Shown here: piece by piece, positions 46,743 through 55,980 of the stretch
How positions within the stretch are numbered: position 1 is the stretch's first letter
Layout of the letters: each line of letters opens with the position of its first letter
Assembly: GCF_004342725.1 (NCBI RefSeq)
Contig: NZ_SMCP01000008.1
Coordinates: 58,695-122,694, forward strand
Reading direction: 5' to 3'
DNA length: 64,000 bases
Source: Testudinibacter aquarius
GTDB lineage: Bacteria > Pseudomonadota > Gammaproteobacteria > Enterobacterales > Pasteurellaceae
Program-made: the position numbers and the translations under genes
Notes under the pieces: model-generated
Database searches by the model: none
Told to the model about the DNA's origin: nothing
What the model saw: only the letters and a program-made list of their open reading frames with translations

Positions 46743-48599
46743 TTAAAACTGATAACTCAGATTAAAGCCGGTGGTCACATGGCTGGTACGAAAGCCCTGT
46801 GGTTTGTGAATCGGGGTGCCGACAAAATACTCATAATTCAGCCCCCACAAATTGCCACGCAGCCCCAGCGCACTGCCCACCAAATGACGCCCTAACAGTT
46901 GCTCGGTGCCACGTCCTCGTATCACGCCTTTGTCGATGGCGACATACAGCTCATGCCCGCTTGCCATCACATTCCACGCCAATTCATTGCGCCACAACCA
47001 ACCTCGGTCACCGGACAGTGTCAACTCGCCGTCAAAACCACGCACGGTGTAACGTCCGCCGATACTGAAGCGGTCTTGTTGAATCAGCGGGGTCTTATTC
47101 CATTGTGCCCGCCAAGCGGTGATATAACGCCACGGTTGCTGCCCCAGTGCAAACGGCAGGGTTAAGCTGATATCCGCATTGATGATTTTTGGGCGTGATG
47201 TGCCTTCGCCATACTGTTCTTCCGGTGCTGCCAGCGAGCGGTTGGCACCGGTGCCACGTTTGTAATTGAGGCTGATATCTAAGGTCGCCTTGCCGATATA
47301 TTCTTTGTGCTGGAGACCGATTTGCCAACCTGCCATGCGGCGACGCTGCACATCTACTTCGGCATCATCAATGTAGTTGGCCGAACGTCGGTGCCACACC
47401 CCCAGACTCGCCGTGGTTTTGCGCTGTTGGTCACGATAGAGTAAACGTGACAGGGTGGCGTTCATCGTGGTACTTTCACCGGCGTAACGATAGTCGGTAA
47501 ACGCCCCGAATACCTGCTGGTGATAATCCTGTTTCGAGCCGGACACGCTCAGCATCCAGTTTTTCCACGGCACGCCGTAATACAGGCTGATATTTTTACT
47601 GCCTCGTTGTCCGTTATCATCACTACCACGCTTAAAACTGCGGGTAAGTGAGGTGTAAAACAGGTCATTGAGTGACAGCATATTTTCAATCGATGCCGTG
47701 ACACTGCCTTGCAGCCGACCGGTCGATTTACTGCCGGCATCATCCAGCCCCAAGGTTAAACGGTAAGGAAAGCGCTGCTCAAAATCAATCAGCAAATTGC
47801 TGTCGCCCGGATTAGCGCCTTCCTCCGCCGGAACAATTTGAATATTGGCATCCGCATGCGGTGGTCGTTTCAGGTTTTCCAACCCTTGCTCAATATCACG
47901 AATATTCAACAGTTCGCCGCTGCTCATCGGCAAAGCAAACCACACCGTTGCCGGTGTCACTTTGCGAAAGGCACTGTTATCCCGCATTTGAATCTGACTC
48001 ACTCGCCCCGGCACCACTGTCAATATCAGTTTGCCCGAACGTAAATCCTGTGGTTGCACCAACACCCGTGTGGTCACAAAACCCTTTTCGATAATCGCAT
48101 TTTGAACCCGTTTAATTAAAATACCGATCCCCTCCCCGCCGACACAATGTGGCAACGAGAAATCCTGTGCTTGATACACCGCATCCAACGCCCAATCAAA
48201 TTGGCTTATCGGTGGTCGGGTGTCTTTGGCGGCATAGGCGTTTAAATCGGGGGTGTTCAGGTCAAGGTCGGTCAGATAGAGTTGAGAGATGGTCAGGCAT
48301 TGGGCTTCGGGGATTAACAAGGGGCGTTGTTCGGTACTATCGCTCTCGGTCTGAAACCGCACTTCGGGAGTGTGGACTTGCTGGCGTTGCAGCGCTTGGC
48401 TCTGCTGTTGTTGGCGTTGTTGCTGTTGGGCATCGAATTGTAAATCGCTTACACTCACTGTTGATGAATTGTTTGTGTCGGCGAAGACCTTAGTCGGAAA
48501 AGCCAACATTGGAACAGCAAGTGTTATGAAAGCAAAGGTTGAAGAAGTAAAATTGAGTCGAACACGGCTAAAAAAGAGTGTTGAGCTTTTAAGTCGCAA
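46743..48599 (-). CDS. cdiB: CdiB/TpsB outer-membrane transporter
   Basis: This is an FhaC/HxuB-type Omp85-superfamily transporter of about 618 residues that exports CdiA. The signal-like region (FAFITLAVPMLAFPTKVFAD) is followed by a Gln-rich helix (FDAQQQQRQQQQSQALQRQQ), then two POTRA domains (GFVTTRVLVQPQDLRSGKLI; KRPPHADANIQIVPAEEG). The 16-strand barrel has the conserved loop GRYTVRGFDGELTLSGDRGW and ends with phenylalanine (LSYQF). The start is uncertain: the frame is open to a TTG at 48695 but contains no ATG before the signal peptide. I chose TTG at 48599, preceded by AGG. Confidence 0.87.
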   Translation of the reverse strand: MRLKSSTLFFSRVRLNFTSSTFAFITLAVPMLAFPTKVFADTNNSSTVSVSDLQFDAQQQQRQQQQSQALQRQQVHTPEVRFQTESDSTEQRPLLIPEAQCLTISQLYLTDLDLNTPDLNAYAAKDTRPPISQFDWALDAVYQAQDFSLPHCVGGEGIGILIKRVQNAIIEKGFVTTRVLVQPQDLRSGKLILTVVPGRVSQIQMRDNSAFRKVTPATVWFALPMSSGELLNIRDIEQGLENLKRPPHADANIQIVPAEEGANPGDSNLLIDFEQRFPYRLTLGLDDAGSKSTGRLQGSVTASIENMLSLNDLFYTSLTRSFKRGSDDNGQRGSKNISLYYGVPWKNWMLSVSGSKQDYHQQVFGAFTDYRYAGESTTMNATLSRLLYRDQQRKTTASLGVWHRRSANYIDDAEVDVQRRRMAGWQIGLQHKEYIGKATLDISLNYKRGTGANRSLAAPEEQYGEGTSRPKIINADISLTLPFALGQQPWRYITAWRAQWNKTPLIQQDRFSIGGRYTVRGFDGELTLSGDRGWLWRNELAWNVMASGHELYVAIDKGVIRGRGTEQLLGRHLVGSALGLRGNLWGLNYEYFVGTPIHKPQGFRTSHVTTGFNLSYQF

Positions 48600-48834
48600 A
48601 ATACTGTACCTGGCTAAAATTGACAAAATAAATTGACAGAATATGAATGGTAGAAGTATATGTTGATTTGTTAAATTTTGCCAGTGTAAATTCAATCGAA
48701 TTGGAGCGTAATTCGTTTCAAATAAGATCAGGCAGTCCTATATTCACAGCCCTGTTAAACCATTTAATTAAGCTATTTGGCTATACCATTTAACTATCAT
48801 TGGGTTATGCCACGCCTTTTTGGCGCATGAAGAA

Positions 48835-49491
48835 TCAAATCACCACCGTATTCACTCGATAATCTTCCAATGTCAGCTCCAAGCGGTCACCTTCTTGTAA
48901 TGAGGCGACACCTTGTGGGGTGCCGGTGAGGACGATGTCGCCTTTTTGTAAGGTAAAAAAGCGGCTGGCGTAGCTGATCAATTGGGCTATCGGGGTCATC
49001 ATTTGAGCGGATTTGCCTTTTTGTCGTAATTCGCCGTTGACACTCAAACTGAAGCGAATTTTATCCCAATCGGGGCATTGGGCCGCCGGGATAAAATGTG
49101 AAATCGGACAGGAGTTGTCAAAGCCTTTGGCTTTTGCCCATGGCCAGCCTTTTTCTTTACACTCTTGTTGCATATCTCTCAAGGTCAGATCCAATGCAAC
49201 GGCAAAACCGACAACTGCATTTTTTACCTGTCCCGGTGAGGCGTTGGACAGCGTTGATCCGATCAGCACCGCAATTTCAAGTTCATGATCCACCCGTCCC
49301 CATTTTTTAGGAATATCCAACGGCTTATTTAAGGGGCAAAGTGCGGTATTTGGCTTCAGAAAAAGTAATGGCTCTTGGATTACAGGATTGTTCATCTCTT
49401 TAATGTGTCCGACATAATTGCGCCCGACACACACCACCTTATTCACCGGCAAATCCAAGGTACTGCCTTTAATATCTCTATGTTGATACAT
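48835..49491 (-). CDS. Fumarylacetoacetate hydrolase-family protein (YcgM-like)
   Basis: This metal-dependent hydrolase/isomerase has 218 residues. KVVCVGRNYVGHIKEMNN, the metal-ligand segment DHELEIAVLIG, VALDLTLRDMQ and VLTGTPQGVASLQEGD match E. coli YcgM and the short FAH family, whose members act on acylpyruvates or decarboxylate oxaloacetate. The exact substrate is not certain. It is near ycgL and minC, as in E. coli, though a lytic transglycosylase gene is inserted between. Confidence 0.88.
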   Translation of the reverse strand: MYQHRDIKGSTLDLPVNKVVCVGRNYVGHIKEMNNPVIQEPLLFLKPNTALCPLNKPLDIPKKWGRVDHELEIAVLIGSTLSNASPGQVKNAVVGFAVALDLTLRDMQQECKEKGWPWAKAKGFDNSCPISHFIPAAQCPDWDKIRFSLSVNGELRQKGKSAQMMTPIAQLISYASRFFTLQKGDIVLTGTPQGVASLQEGDRLELTLEDYRVNTVVI

Positions 49492-49578
49492 ACACTTCTC
49501 CCGTTCGTTGCTTAACCCACCATCACCGCTAGTGACTTCATTTGTAACATATTCCCTTTTTAAAAGATAGGCAGTTTT

Positions 49579-50649
49579 TTATTGATTTACACGCGCAGCA
49601 ATTTGGTCGGCAAACATGCCGATGCTCAAGGCAAAATAGTTAGAATTGTTCCAATTGAGCAAAGTGCGGTAGTTATTCGTCACCAAAAACACCCTGCCGA
49701 CTTCTTTATTCGGACGTACCAGCCACAAATCGGCACCGGCAAGCTGTTGCCAGCGTTGCAAAGCCGCATCGTCATATGACTTCAAGCGCACGCCCATCGC
49801 TTGCCAAGTTGCCAACGAACGTTTTTTGCCACTTTCGATCCCGGCCAGATCCAACGACATCGGGCTATCCAGCACCACTTCAACACCCCACGGCAGTCGT
49901 TTGTCCCACCCTACGGTTGACAGATAGTTGGCGATTGAGGAAAAAACATCCGTTTGGGTTTTCCAAATATCCTTACTGCCGTCACCATCGGCATCAACCG
50001 CATAACTTAAAAATGAAGACGGCATAAATTGCGACTGCCCCATTGCCCCCGCCCAAGAGCCTTTCATGCGCTCACGCGAAATCACATTTTGTTGCAAAAT
50101 TTTTAGTGCGTTCACATATTCTTGCGCAAATAAGGTTTCACGCCGTCCGTCAAATGCCAGCGTCGCCAAGACCGACAACACATCATAATTGCCTTGATAG
50201 TACCCAAAGCTGCTCTCCATGCCCCACAACGCCATAATATAGTGATTCGGCACGCCATACTGGCGGCTGGCTTGATTCAGTGCCGGCAGTTGCTGCCAAT
50301 AGCGCTGTTCGGCGATGTTGACTTTTTGCGGTGTTAAGACGCGGTTAAGGTAGTTGGTTACGCCATTAGGATTCGGCGCCGCCGGCTGATTACGGTTGCG
50401 CTGCGCTCGTTCTGCTTGGCTGTTGTCTAACTCAACGGCTTTAGCAATATAGCGGACATTTTGCCCTTTTTGTGTAATCGTTCGGCTGCTTACTCCTTCG
50501 GCAACCGCTCTTTGCTCTAAATAACGGATATAATCGTTAAAATTATCTAAGGTTCTCGGTTTGGCGAACGGCTGTCCGTGATAGGTTGTTGGATTCGAGC
50601 TACAACCTGCCAACAATAGGCTGGTGATTAAGAGAGTTCTTTTCAACAT
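49579..50649 (-). CDS. Lytic murein transglycosylase, MltB family lipoprotein
   Basis: This outer-membrane lipoprotein of 356 residues cleaves peptidoglycan glycan strands to 1,6-anhydro ends. The lipobox LLAGC gives a lipidated Cys at residue 16. The SLT fold has the catalytic glutamate in IMALWGMESSFGYYQGNYD. MGQSQFMPSSFLSYAVDADGDG and DVFSSIANYLSTVGW are diagnostic of the MltB group. The C-terminal part lacks the extra peptidoglycan-binding domain seen in some members. The start is ATG at 50649 (MLKRTLLITSLLLAGC). Confidence 0.9.
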   Translation of the reverse strand: MLKRTLLITSLLLAGCSSNPTTYHGQPFAKPRTLDNFNDYIRYLEQRAVAEGVSSRTITQKGQNVRYIAKAVELDNSQAERAQRNRNQPAAPNPNGVTNYLNRVLTPQKVNIAEQRYWQQLPALNQASRQYGVPNHYIMALWGMESSFGYYQGNYDVLSVLATLAFDGRRETLFAQEYVNALKILQQNVISRERMKGSWAGAMGQSQFMPSSFLSYAVDADGDGSKDIWKTQTDVFSSIANYLSTVGWDKRLPWGVEVVLDSPMSLDLAGIESGKKRSLATWQAMGVRLKSYDDAALQRWQQLAGADLWLVRPNKEVGRVFLVTNNYRTLLNWNNSNYFALSIGMFADQIAARVNQ

Positions 50650-50678
50650 TTTGCTTTCCTGTTAACACATTTAAAAAA

Positions 50679-50963
50679 TTACAGCTTAGTGGCTAAATCA
50701 TTTTGAGATTTAAGCGCTAATAATAAATTGGGTTCCTGCTGTGGCATTTGCAGATAAAATCCCTGGGTTTGAAGCTGTTGGCTCACGCTGTCATTATCCG
50801 CCAATGCCAACGGTTTATCGCCATGCAGATTAAACAACATCAACAATTCCGGGGTGCCGAAACGCGCTAGCAAAACCTGTGGCACCGCTGAAAAATCATC
50901 ACGTTTAGCAAGGTATAAATACATTCCGGCATGACGACGTGTTTTATAAATCGCACATAACAT
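50679..50963 (-). CDS. ycgL: YcgL family protein
   Basis: This small conserved protein has 94 residues (MLCAIYKTRRHAGMYLYLAK; VPQVLLARFGTPELLMLFNL). The alpha/beta YcgL fold is known but its function is not. ATG at 50963 follows GAGGAG; an upstream TTG is not needed. It is divergent from minC, as in E. coli. Confidence 0.9.
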   Translation of the reverse strand: MLCAIYKTRRHAGMYLYLAKRDDFSAVPQVLLARFGTPELLMLFNLHGDKPLALADNDSVSQQLQTQGFYLQMPQQEPNLLLALKSQNDLATKL

Positions 50964-51064
50964 CAACCACTGCTCCTCTATTCATCTGATTCAATCATCG
51001 TAATTATACGAAATTTATACTATAATCAGAATACTAAATTTATGTTAAAGACCTCTTGCACGCT

Positions 51065-51736
51065 ATGGCAAATAATATTATTGAACTACATACCGGACAA
51101 TTCTCATCGATTTTGCTGACGATCAACAGCTCCAGCCTGGTGGCAATTAAAAAAGCGCTGACCAATAAAGTGCAAAAATCCCCGCTTTTCTTTCAAAATG
51201 TACCGGTGATCCTAGAATTTAATCAACATCTGCAAAAAGTGGATCTGTTCAAGTTGCAGCAACTCTTGACAGAGTTCGGGATTCAGCTGATCGGAGTCAG
51301 CAATTGGCACAATAATCTGGAAAAAGAGCTGGTACTGAGCCATAACCTGCCGGCGCTGGGCAAAAGCACCAGTTTGGATCAAATTATGCCACAGTTTCGT
51401 TATGTCAAACCGAAAGTGGTTCAAGGCAATGTTGCTGCCGGACAGGTGATCTATGCCAAACATTGTGATTTGGTTATTCACGGGGACGTGGCACAAGGTG
51501 CCGAAGTCGCTGCCGACGGCAATATTCACATCTACGGCAAACTGTGGGGGCGTGCCATGGCGGGGGTTAATTCAGAACACAATGATTGCAGCGTTTACAC
51601 CCAATATTTGGATGCAGAGTTTCTGTCGGTCTGCAAACGTTTTGTGTATAAAGCTCAAATTCCGATCGACTATTTGCTGCAAGCAGTGCGCATCGAAGCC
51701 GGTGCCAATACATTAAGCTATCATTACATCAAGTGA
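51065..51736 (+). CDS. minC: Septum site-determining protein MinC, divergent
   Basis: This FtsZ-ring inhibitor has 223 residues. An N-terminal domain (about 1-100) is joined to a right-handed beta-helix domain, with VIYAKHCDLVIHGDVAQGAE and AADGNIHIYGKLWGRAMAGVN as in E. coli. Two oddities stand out. First, minD and minE do not follow; the next gene is convergent smrB, overlapping by eight bases. Second, the MinD-binding motif RSGQ of E. coli MinC is AAGQ here (residues 124-127). The ribosome site before ATG 51065 is weak. It may work without MinD or be on the way to loss. Confidence 0.85.
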   Translation: MANNIIELHTGQFSSILLTINSSSLVAIKKALTNKVQKSPLFFQNVPVILEFNQHLQKVDLFKLQQLLTEFGIQLIGVSNWHNNLEKELVLSHNLPALGKSTSLDQIMPQFRYVKPKVVQGNVAAGQVIYAKHCDLVIHGDVAQGAEVAADGNIHIYGKLWGRAMAGVNSEHNDCSVYTQYLDAEFLSVCKRFVYKAQIPIDYLLQAVRIEAGANTLSYHYIK

Positions 51737-52280
51737 CCGTTTCAAACAGAATCAAAAATGCCGCATCACCGCCCCAGGCCTTTGGCGCTTGATGCAACGC
51801 CCGCACTTTGGGGTGTTGCACCAACCAGCGCGGAATCTGTTGTTTTAATGCAAACGTGCCGTAGCCGGTCATAATACTGGCGCAAAACACATTCTCTTTC
51901 TCACAAGCGTACAACAATGCTGCCAACTCAGCTTTTGCCTGTTCTCGCGTTAGTCCGTGCAGATCCAGAAACAGCTCGGGCGCAAAATCACCACGCCGCA
52001 ATTGTTTCAGCAAATGAGAATCTTCGCCTGCACGCAGATACCGCACTTTGCTGTCCTGTTCCAATAACGGTTCGTACTGATCGGAAAAATAGAAGCTGAT
52101 ATCCTGTTGCTGCACCAATTCGTTATTTTGCTGCTTTTGTTTCGCTGCGGCTGTTTTTATTCTTGCTGCCACTTTTCTTGGCTCCACTATTCTTGGTTCC
52201 ACATAGGTATCTTGCTTCAACTTTTTCGCCCCACGGATCTCGCGTCGAAAAAGCTGAATATCATCTTGCTCTAAATTCAT
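51729..52280 (-). CDS. smrB: Smr-domain endonuclease SmrB-like
   Basis: This 183-residue protein has an N-terminal extension and a C-terminal Smr domain. In E. coli SmrB cuts mRNA between collided ribosomes. The motif DLHGLTREQAKAELAALL (DxH) is intact. The second motif, HGHGKHxLKQQ in E. coli from memory, reads TGYGTFALKQQ here, so the GxG backbone is kept but the histidines are lost. The C-terminal HQAPKAWGGDAAFLIL matches. The gene is convergent with minC and its stop overlaps it. Confidence 0.88.
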   Translation of the reverse strand: MNLEQDDIQLFRREIRGAKKLKQDTYVEPRIVEPRKVAARIKTAAAKQKQQNNELVQQQDISFYFSDQYEPLLEQDSKVRYLRAGEDSHLLKQLRRGDFAPELFLDLHGLTREQAKAELAALLYACEKENVFCASIMTGYGTFALKQQIPRWLVQHPKVRALHQAPKAWGGDAAFLILFETVT

Positions 52281-52492
52281 CGGATTTGCCTGACGGTCCT
52301 TACTCTCTTGCTGTTTATGCTTAAAATTCGGCGCTAATATAACACGAAAATGCCTTCAAACCGCACTTTTGTCTTTACCAACAAAATATAAACAAAGATC
52401 AACAGACCCTACAATAATCAACCGCCACTGGCATAGCGGCGCAATGTTGGTTACACTAAGCGCTTATTTTGTTTCAAGCAATCTGAAAAGTT

Positions 52493-55400
52493 ATGAATCC
52501 ACTATTCACCTTAAATCTGCCGCAACAAGCCGCCGATCACAAATTACTCGGTAATGTCATCGCCGATAGCGATGTGCTGGCGATCAGCCAAGCCGCAAGT
52601 CAACATCAAGGTTTAACCGTGGTGGTGACCGCCGATACTCGCTACGCCCTCAGTTTAGAAAAAAAACTCAGCCGCTTCAGCGCACAAAACGTCTGTTTTT
52701 TCCCTGATTGGGAAACCTTGCCCTACGACAGTTTTTCACCGCACCAAGATATTATTTCCGCTCGTTTAAGTGCGCTGTTTTTCCTGCAACAACCACAACA
52801 AGGCATTTTCGTGTTGCCGATTAACACCTTGATGCAACGCCTGTGCCCACCGCACTTTTTAAGCAATAACGTATTGCTGATTAAGCAAGGTGACAAGGTG
52901 TTGTTAAACAAATTGCGCTTACAACTGGAGAACGCAGGTTATCGCGCAGTGGAGCAAGTGCTGGAACACGGTGAATATGCGGTGCGCGGTTCATTGCTGG
53001 ATCTGTTTCCGATGGGCAGTGACGAGCCGTTTCGCTTGGATTTCTTCGATGATGAAATTGATTCGATCCGTACTTTCGATGTGGATACACAGCGCACCCT
53101 GAACAAAATCGAACAGATTAATCTGCTGCCGGCGCATGAATTTCCGACTGACGACAAAGCGATTGAGTTTTTTCGTGGACAATTCCGTGAACGTTTTGAA
53201 ATCCGTCGCGATCCGGAGCATATTTACCAACAAATCAGCAAAGGCACGCTGGTTTCCGGGATTGAATATTGGCAAACCCTGTTTTTTGAGCAGATGGCAA
53301 CGCTGTTTGATTACCTGCCTGAAAACAGCCTGTTTATTGATTATCACAACAACGCTGAGCGTGCGGAGCGCTTCTATCAAGATGCTCAGCAACGTTTTGA
53401 AAGCCGCAAAGTTGATCCGATGCGCCCACTGTTGCCACCGGATCAGTTATGGCTACGGATTGACGACATCAATCGCCAATTGAAACACTACCCGCGCTTA
53501 ACGCTGCATAACGAAAAATTGCGCAATTCGGCTCGCCAGAGCAATTTGCCGGTCAGCGCATTGCCAACATTGACGATTAACGCCCAACAGAAAGAGCCGC
53601 TGAAACTGCTGCGCCAATTTGATGAACAGTTTGACGGACAACTGTTGTTTTCGGTGGAAAGCGAAGGACGGCGTGAAACCTTACTCGAATTATTACGTCC
53701 ATTAAAGCTGAAACCGCACTTGACCCGAACCCTGTCACAAGCATTTGAAAATCGTCATAACCTGATGATTAGCGGATTGGATGACGGATTTATTTTAGAT
53801 TGTGACAGTCACGCCCAGCTGGCACTGATCACCGAAACCAATTTATTGGGCGAACGGGTGCAGCAGCGCAAACGCGATCAACGTAAAACCGTGAACCCGG
53901 ATACCCTGATCCGCAATCTGGCCGAATTGAAAACCGGACAGCCGGTGGTGCACCTTGAGCACGGTGTGGGGCGTTATGGTGGTTTGACAACACTTGAAAC
54001 CGGTGGCATCACTGCCGAATATCTGATTTTAGATTACGCCAACCAAGCAAAACTGTATGTGCCGGTGTCATCTCTCTATTTATTAAGCCGCTATGTGGGC
54101 GGCAATGAAGAAACTGCACCGTTGCACAAACTGGGTAGCGATGCCTGGGTGAAAGCACGGCATAAAGCCGCAGAAAAAATCCGTGATGTGGCAGCGGAAT
54201 TGCTGGATGTCTATGCCAAGCGCGAAACACAAAAAGGCTTTGCTTTTCAGTATAATAAAGAAGAATTTAAACAGTTTGCCGACACCTTTAATTTTGAAGA
54301 AACCGCTGATCAGCAAATGGCGATCAATGCGGTGATCAGCGATATGTGTCTGCCGAAAGCGATGGATCGCCTGGTGTGCGGTGATGTGGGTTTCGGCAAA
54401 ACCGAAGTGGCGATCCGTGCCGCATTTTTGGCGGTGAACAACAGCCGTCAAGTGGCAATTCTCGTGCCGACAACACTGTTAGCACAGCAACATTACGACA
54501 ATTTCAAAGACCGCTTTGCCAACTTGGCGGTCAATGTGGAAATGTTGTCGCGTTTTAAGACCGCCAAAGAACAGAAAGTGATTTTGCAGCAATTGGAACA
54601 AGGCACAATCGATATTCTGATCGGCACGCATAAATTACTGCAATCCGATGTGAAATTTAAAAATTTGGGCTTGTTGGTGGTTGATGAAGAACACCGTTTC
54701 GGCGTGCGGCAAAAAGAGCGGATCAAACAACTGCGTGCCAATGTGGATATCCTAACCCTGACCGCCACCCCGATTCCGCGCACCTTAAATATGGCGATGA
54801 GCGGCATGCGCGATTTATCGATTATCTCTACCCCACCGGCGCGCCGTTTGACGATTAAAACCTTTGTACGTGAAAACGATGATCTGCTGATTCGCGAAGC
54901 GGTGCTGCGAGAAATTCTGCGTGGTGGACAAGTTTATTACTTGCATAACGATGTCGCCACCATTGAAAATTGTGCCGAACAGCTGGCAAAACTGGTACCG
55001 GAAGCACGCATTGTGATCGGACACGGGCAGATGCGCGAACGGGATCTGGAACGGGTGATGAGCGATTTTTATCATCAGCGTTACAATCTGTTGGTCTGTT
55101 CTACGATCATCGAAACCGGTATCGACGTGCCGACAGCCAACACCATTATTATCGAGCGTGCCGATAAATTCGGCTTGGCGCAACTGCATCAACTGCGTGG
55201 CCGTGTCGGGCGTTCGCACCACCAAGCGTATGCCTATCTGTTGACCCCAAACCCGAAACGCATGACCAAAGATGCGTTGAAACGCTTGGAAGCGTTGGAA
55301 AGTCTGGACAATCTCGGCGCCGGCTTCGTGCTGGCAACCCACGATTTGGAAATCCGTGGCGCCGGCGAACTGCTTGGCAGTGAACAGAGCGGACAGATCG

Positions 55401-55933
55401 AATCGATCGGTTTCTCGCTTTACATGGAACTGCTCGAAAGTGCGGTCAACGCCCTGAAAGAGGGGCGCGAACCGTCATTGGACGAACTGACTCAGCAGCA
55501 AGTAGAAATCGACTTGCGGATTCCTGCCCTGCTGCCGGAGGAGTATCTGGGCGATGTCAATATGCGGCTGTCATTCTACAAACGTATCGCCAGCGCTGCC
55601 AGCCAACAAGAGCTGGACGAATTGAAAGTGGAACTGATCGACCGCTTCGGTTTACTGCCGCAAGCCGGCAAAAACCTACTGCAAATCGCCGAACTGCGCT
55701 TATTGGCAAAACCGCTCGCCGTGCAAAAAATCGAAGCCCACGCCCAAGGCGGCGCATTGGAATTCAAAGCCAACGCCGAACTGGATCCGCTCAAATTCTT
55801 AGCCTTAATCAAACAACAGCCGAACATCTTCCGCTTCGACGGCCCAACTAAATTTCGTTTCACCAAAACCACCGAAACCGCACAAGAGCGGTTGGCTTTT
55901 GTGGAGGAGTTGGTGAAAAGTTTGTTAGATTAG
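52493..55933 (+). CDS. mfd: Transcription-repair coupling factor Mfd
   Basis: This 1146-residue translocase removes RNA polymerase stalled at DNA damage and recruits UvrA. Domains in order: UvrB-like N-terminal part (about 1-350), RNA polymerase-interacting domain (around 480-560, VHLEHGVGRYGGLTTLE) and the RecG-like motor. The motor has Walker A GDVGFGKTEVAIRAAF, DEEH box VVDEEHRFG, TATPIPRTLNMAM and QLRGRVGRS. The C-terminal TRCF domain follows. Full length and intact. The start is ATG at 52493. Confidence 0.97.
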   Translation: MNPLFTLNLPQQAADHKLLGNVIADSDVLAISQAASQHQGLTVVVTADTRYALSLEKKLSRFSAQNVCFFPDWETLPYDSFSPHQDIISARLSALFFLQQPQQGIFVLPINTLMQRLCPPHFLSNNVLLIKQGDKVLLNKLRLQLENAGYRAVEQVLEHGEYAVRGSLLDLFPMGSDEPFRLDFFDDEIDSIRTFDVDTQRTLNKIEQINLLPAHEFPTDDKAIEFFRGQFRERFEIRRDPEHIYQQISKGTLVSGIEYWQTLFFEQMATLFDYLPENSLFIDYHNNAERAERFYQDAQQRFESRKVDPMRPLLPPDQLWLRIDDINRQLKHYPRLTLHNEKLRNSARQSNLPVSALPTLTINAQQKEPLKLLRQFDEQFDGQLLFSVESEGRRETLLELLRPLKLKPHLTRTLSQAFENRHNLMISGLDDGFILDCDSHAQLALITETNLLGERVQQRKRDQRKTVNPDTLIRNLAELKTGQPVVHLEHGVGRYGGLTTLETGGITAEYLILDYANQAKLYVPVSSLYLLSRYVGGNEETAPLHKLGSDAWVKARHKAAEKIRDVAAELLDVYAKRETQKGFAFQYNKEEFKQFADTFNFEETADQQMAINAVISDMCLPKAMDRLVCGDVGFGKTEVAIRAAFLAVNNSRQVAILVPTTLLAQQHYDNFKDRFANLAVNVEMLSRFKTAKEQKVILQQLEQGTIDILIGTHKLLQSDVKFKNLGLLVVDEEHRFGVRQKERIKQLRANVDILTLTATPIPRTLNMAMSGMRDLSIISTPPARRLTIKTFVRENDDLLIREAVLREILRGGQVYYLHNDVATIENCAEQLAKLVPEARIVIGHGQMRERDLERVMSDFYHQRYNLLVCSTIIETGIDVPTANTIIIERADKFGLAQLHQLRGRVGRSHHQAYAYLLTPNPKRMTKDALKRLEALESLDNLGAGFVLATHDLEIRGAGELLGSEQSGQIESIGFSLYMELLESAVNALKEGREPSLDELTQQQVEIDLRIPALLPEEYLGDVNMRLSFYKRIASAASQQELDELKVELIDRFGLLPQAGKNLLQIAELRLLAKPLAVQKIEAHAQGGALEFKANAELDPLKFLALIKQQPNIFRFDGPTKFRFTKTTETAQERLAFVEELVKSLLD

Positions 55934-55953
55934 ACAAAATAATAAGCAGATAA

Positions 55954-55980
55954 CAATACTCAAAGTGCGGTTGAGTATTG
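55954..55980 (+). terminator. mfd hairpin with an uptake signal in the loop
   Basis: CAATACTCAA (55954-55963) and TTGAGTATTG (55971-55980) form a perfect 10-bp stem. The loop and adjoining stem bases spell AAGTGCGGT (55963-55971). T-rich sequence follows, so it probably terminates mfd. Having a single uptake signal across the loop instead of an inverted pair is unusual. Confidence 0.65.

Noticed and set aside
48780..48834. Small hairpin GCGCC-AAAAA-GGCGT after the FAH gene as a terminator
   Set aside because: The stem is only four to five base pairs with no T-run, so it is too weak to call.
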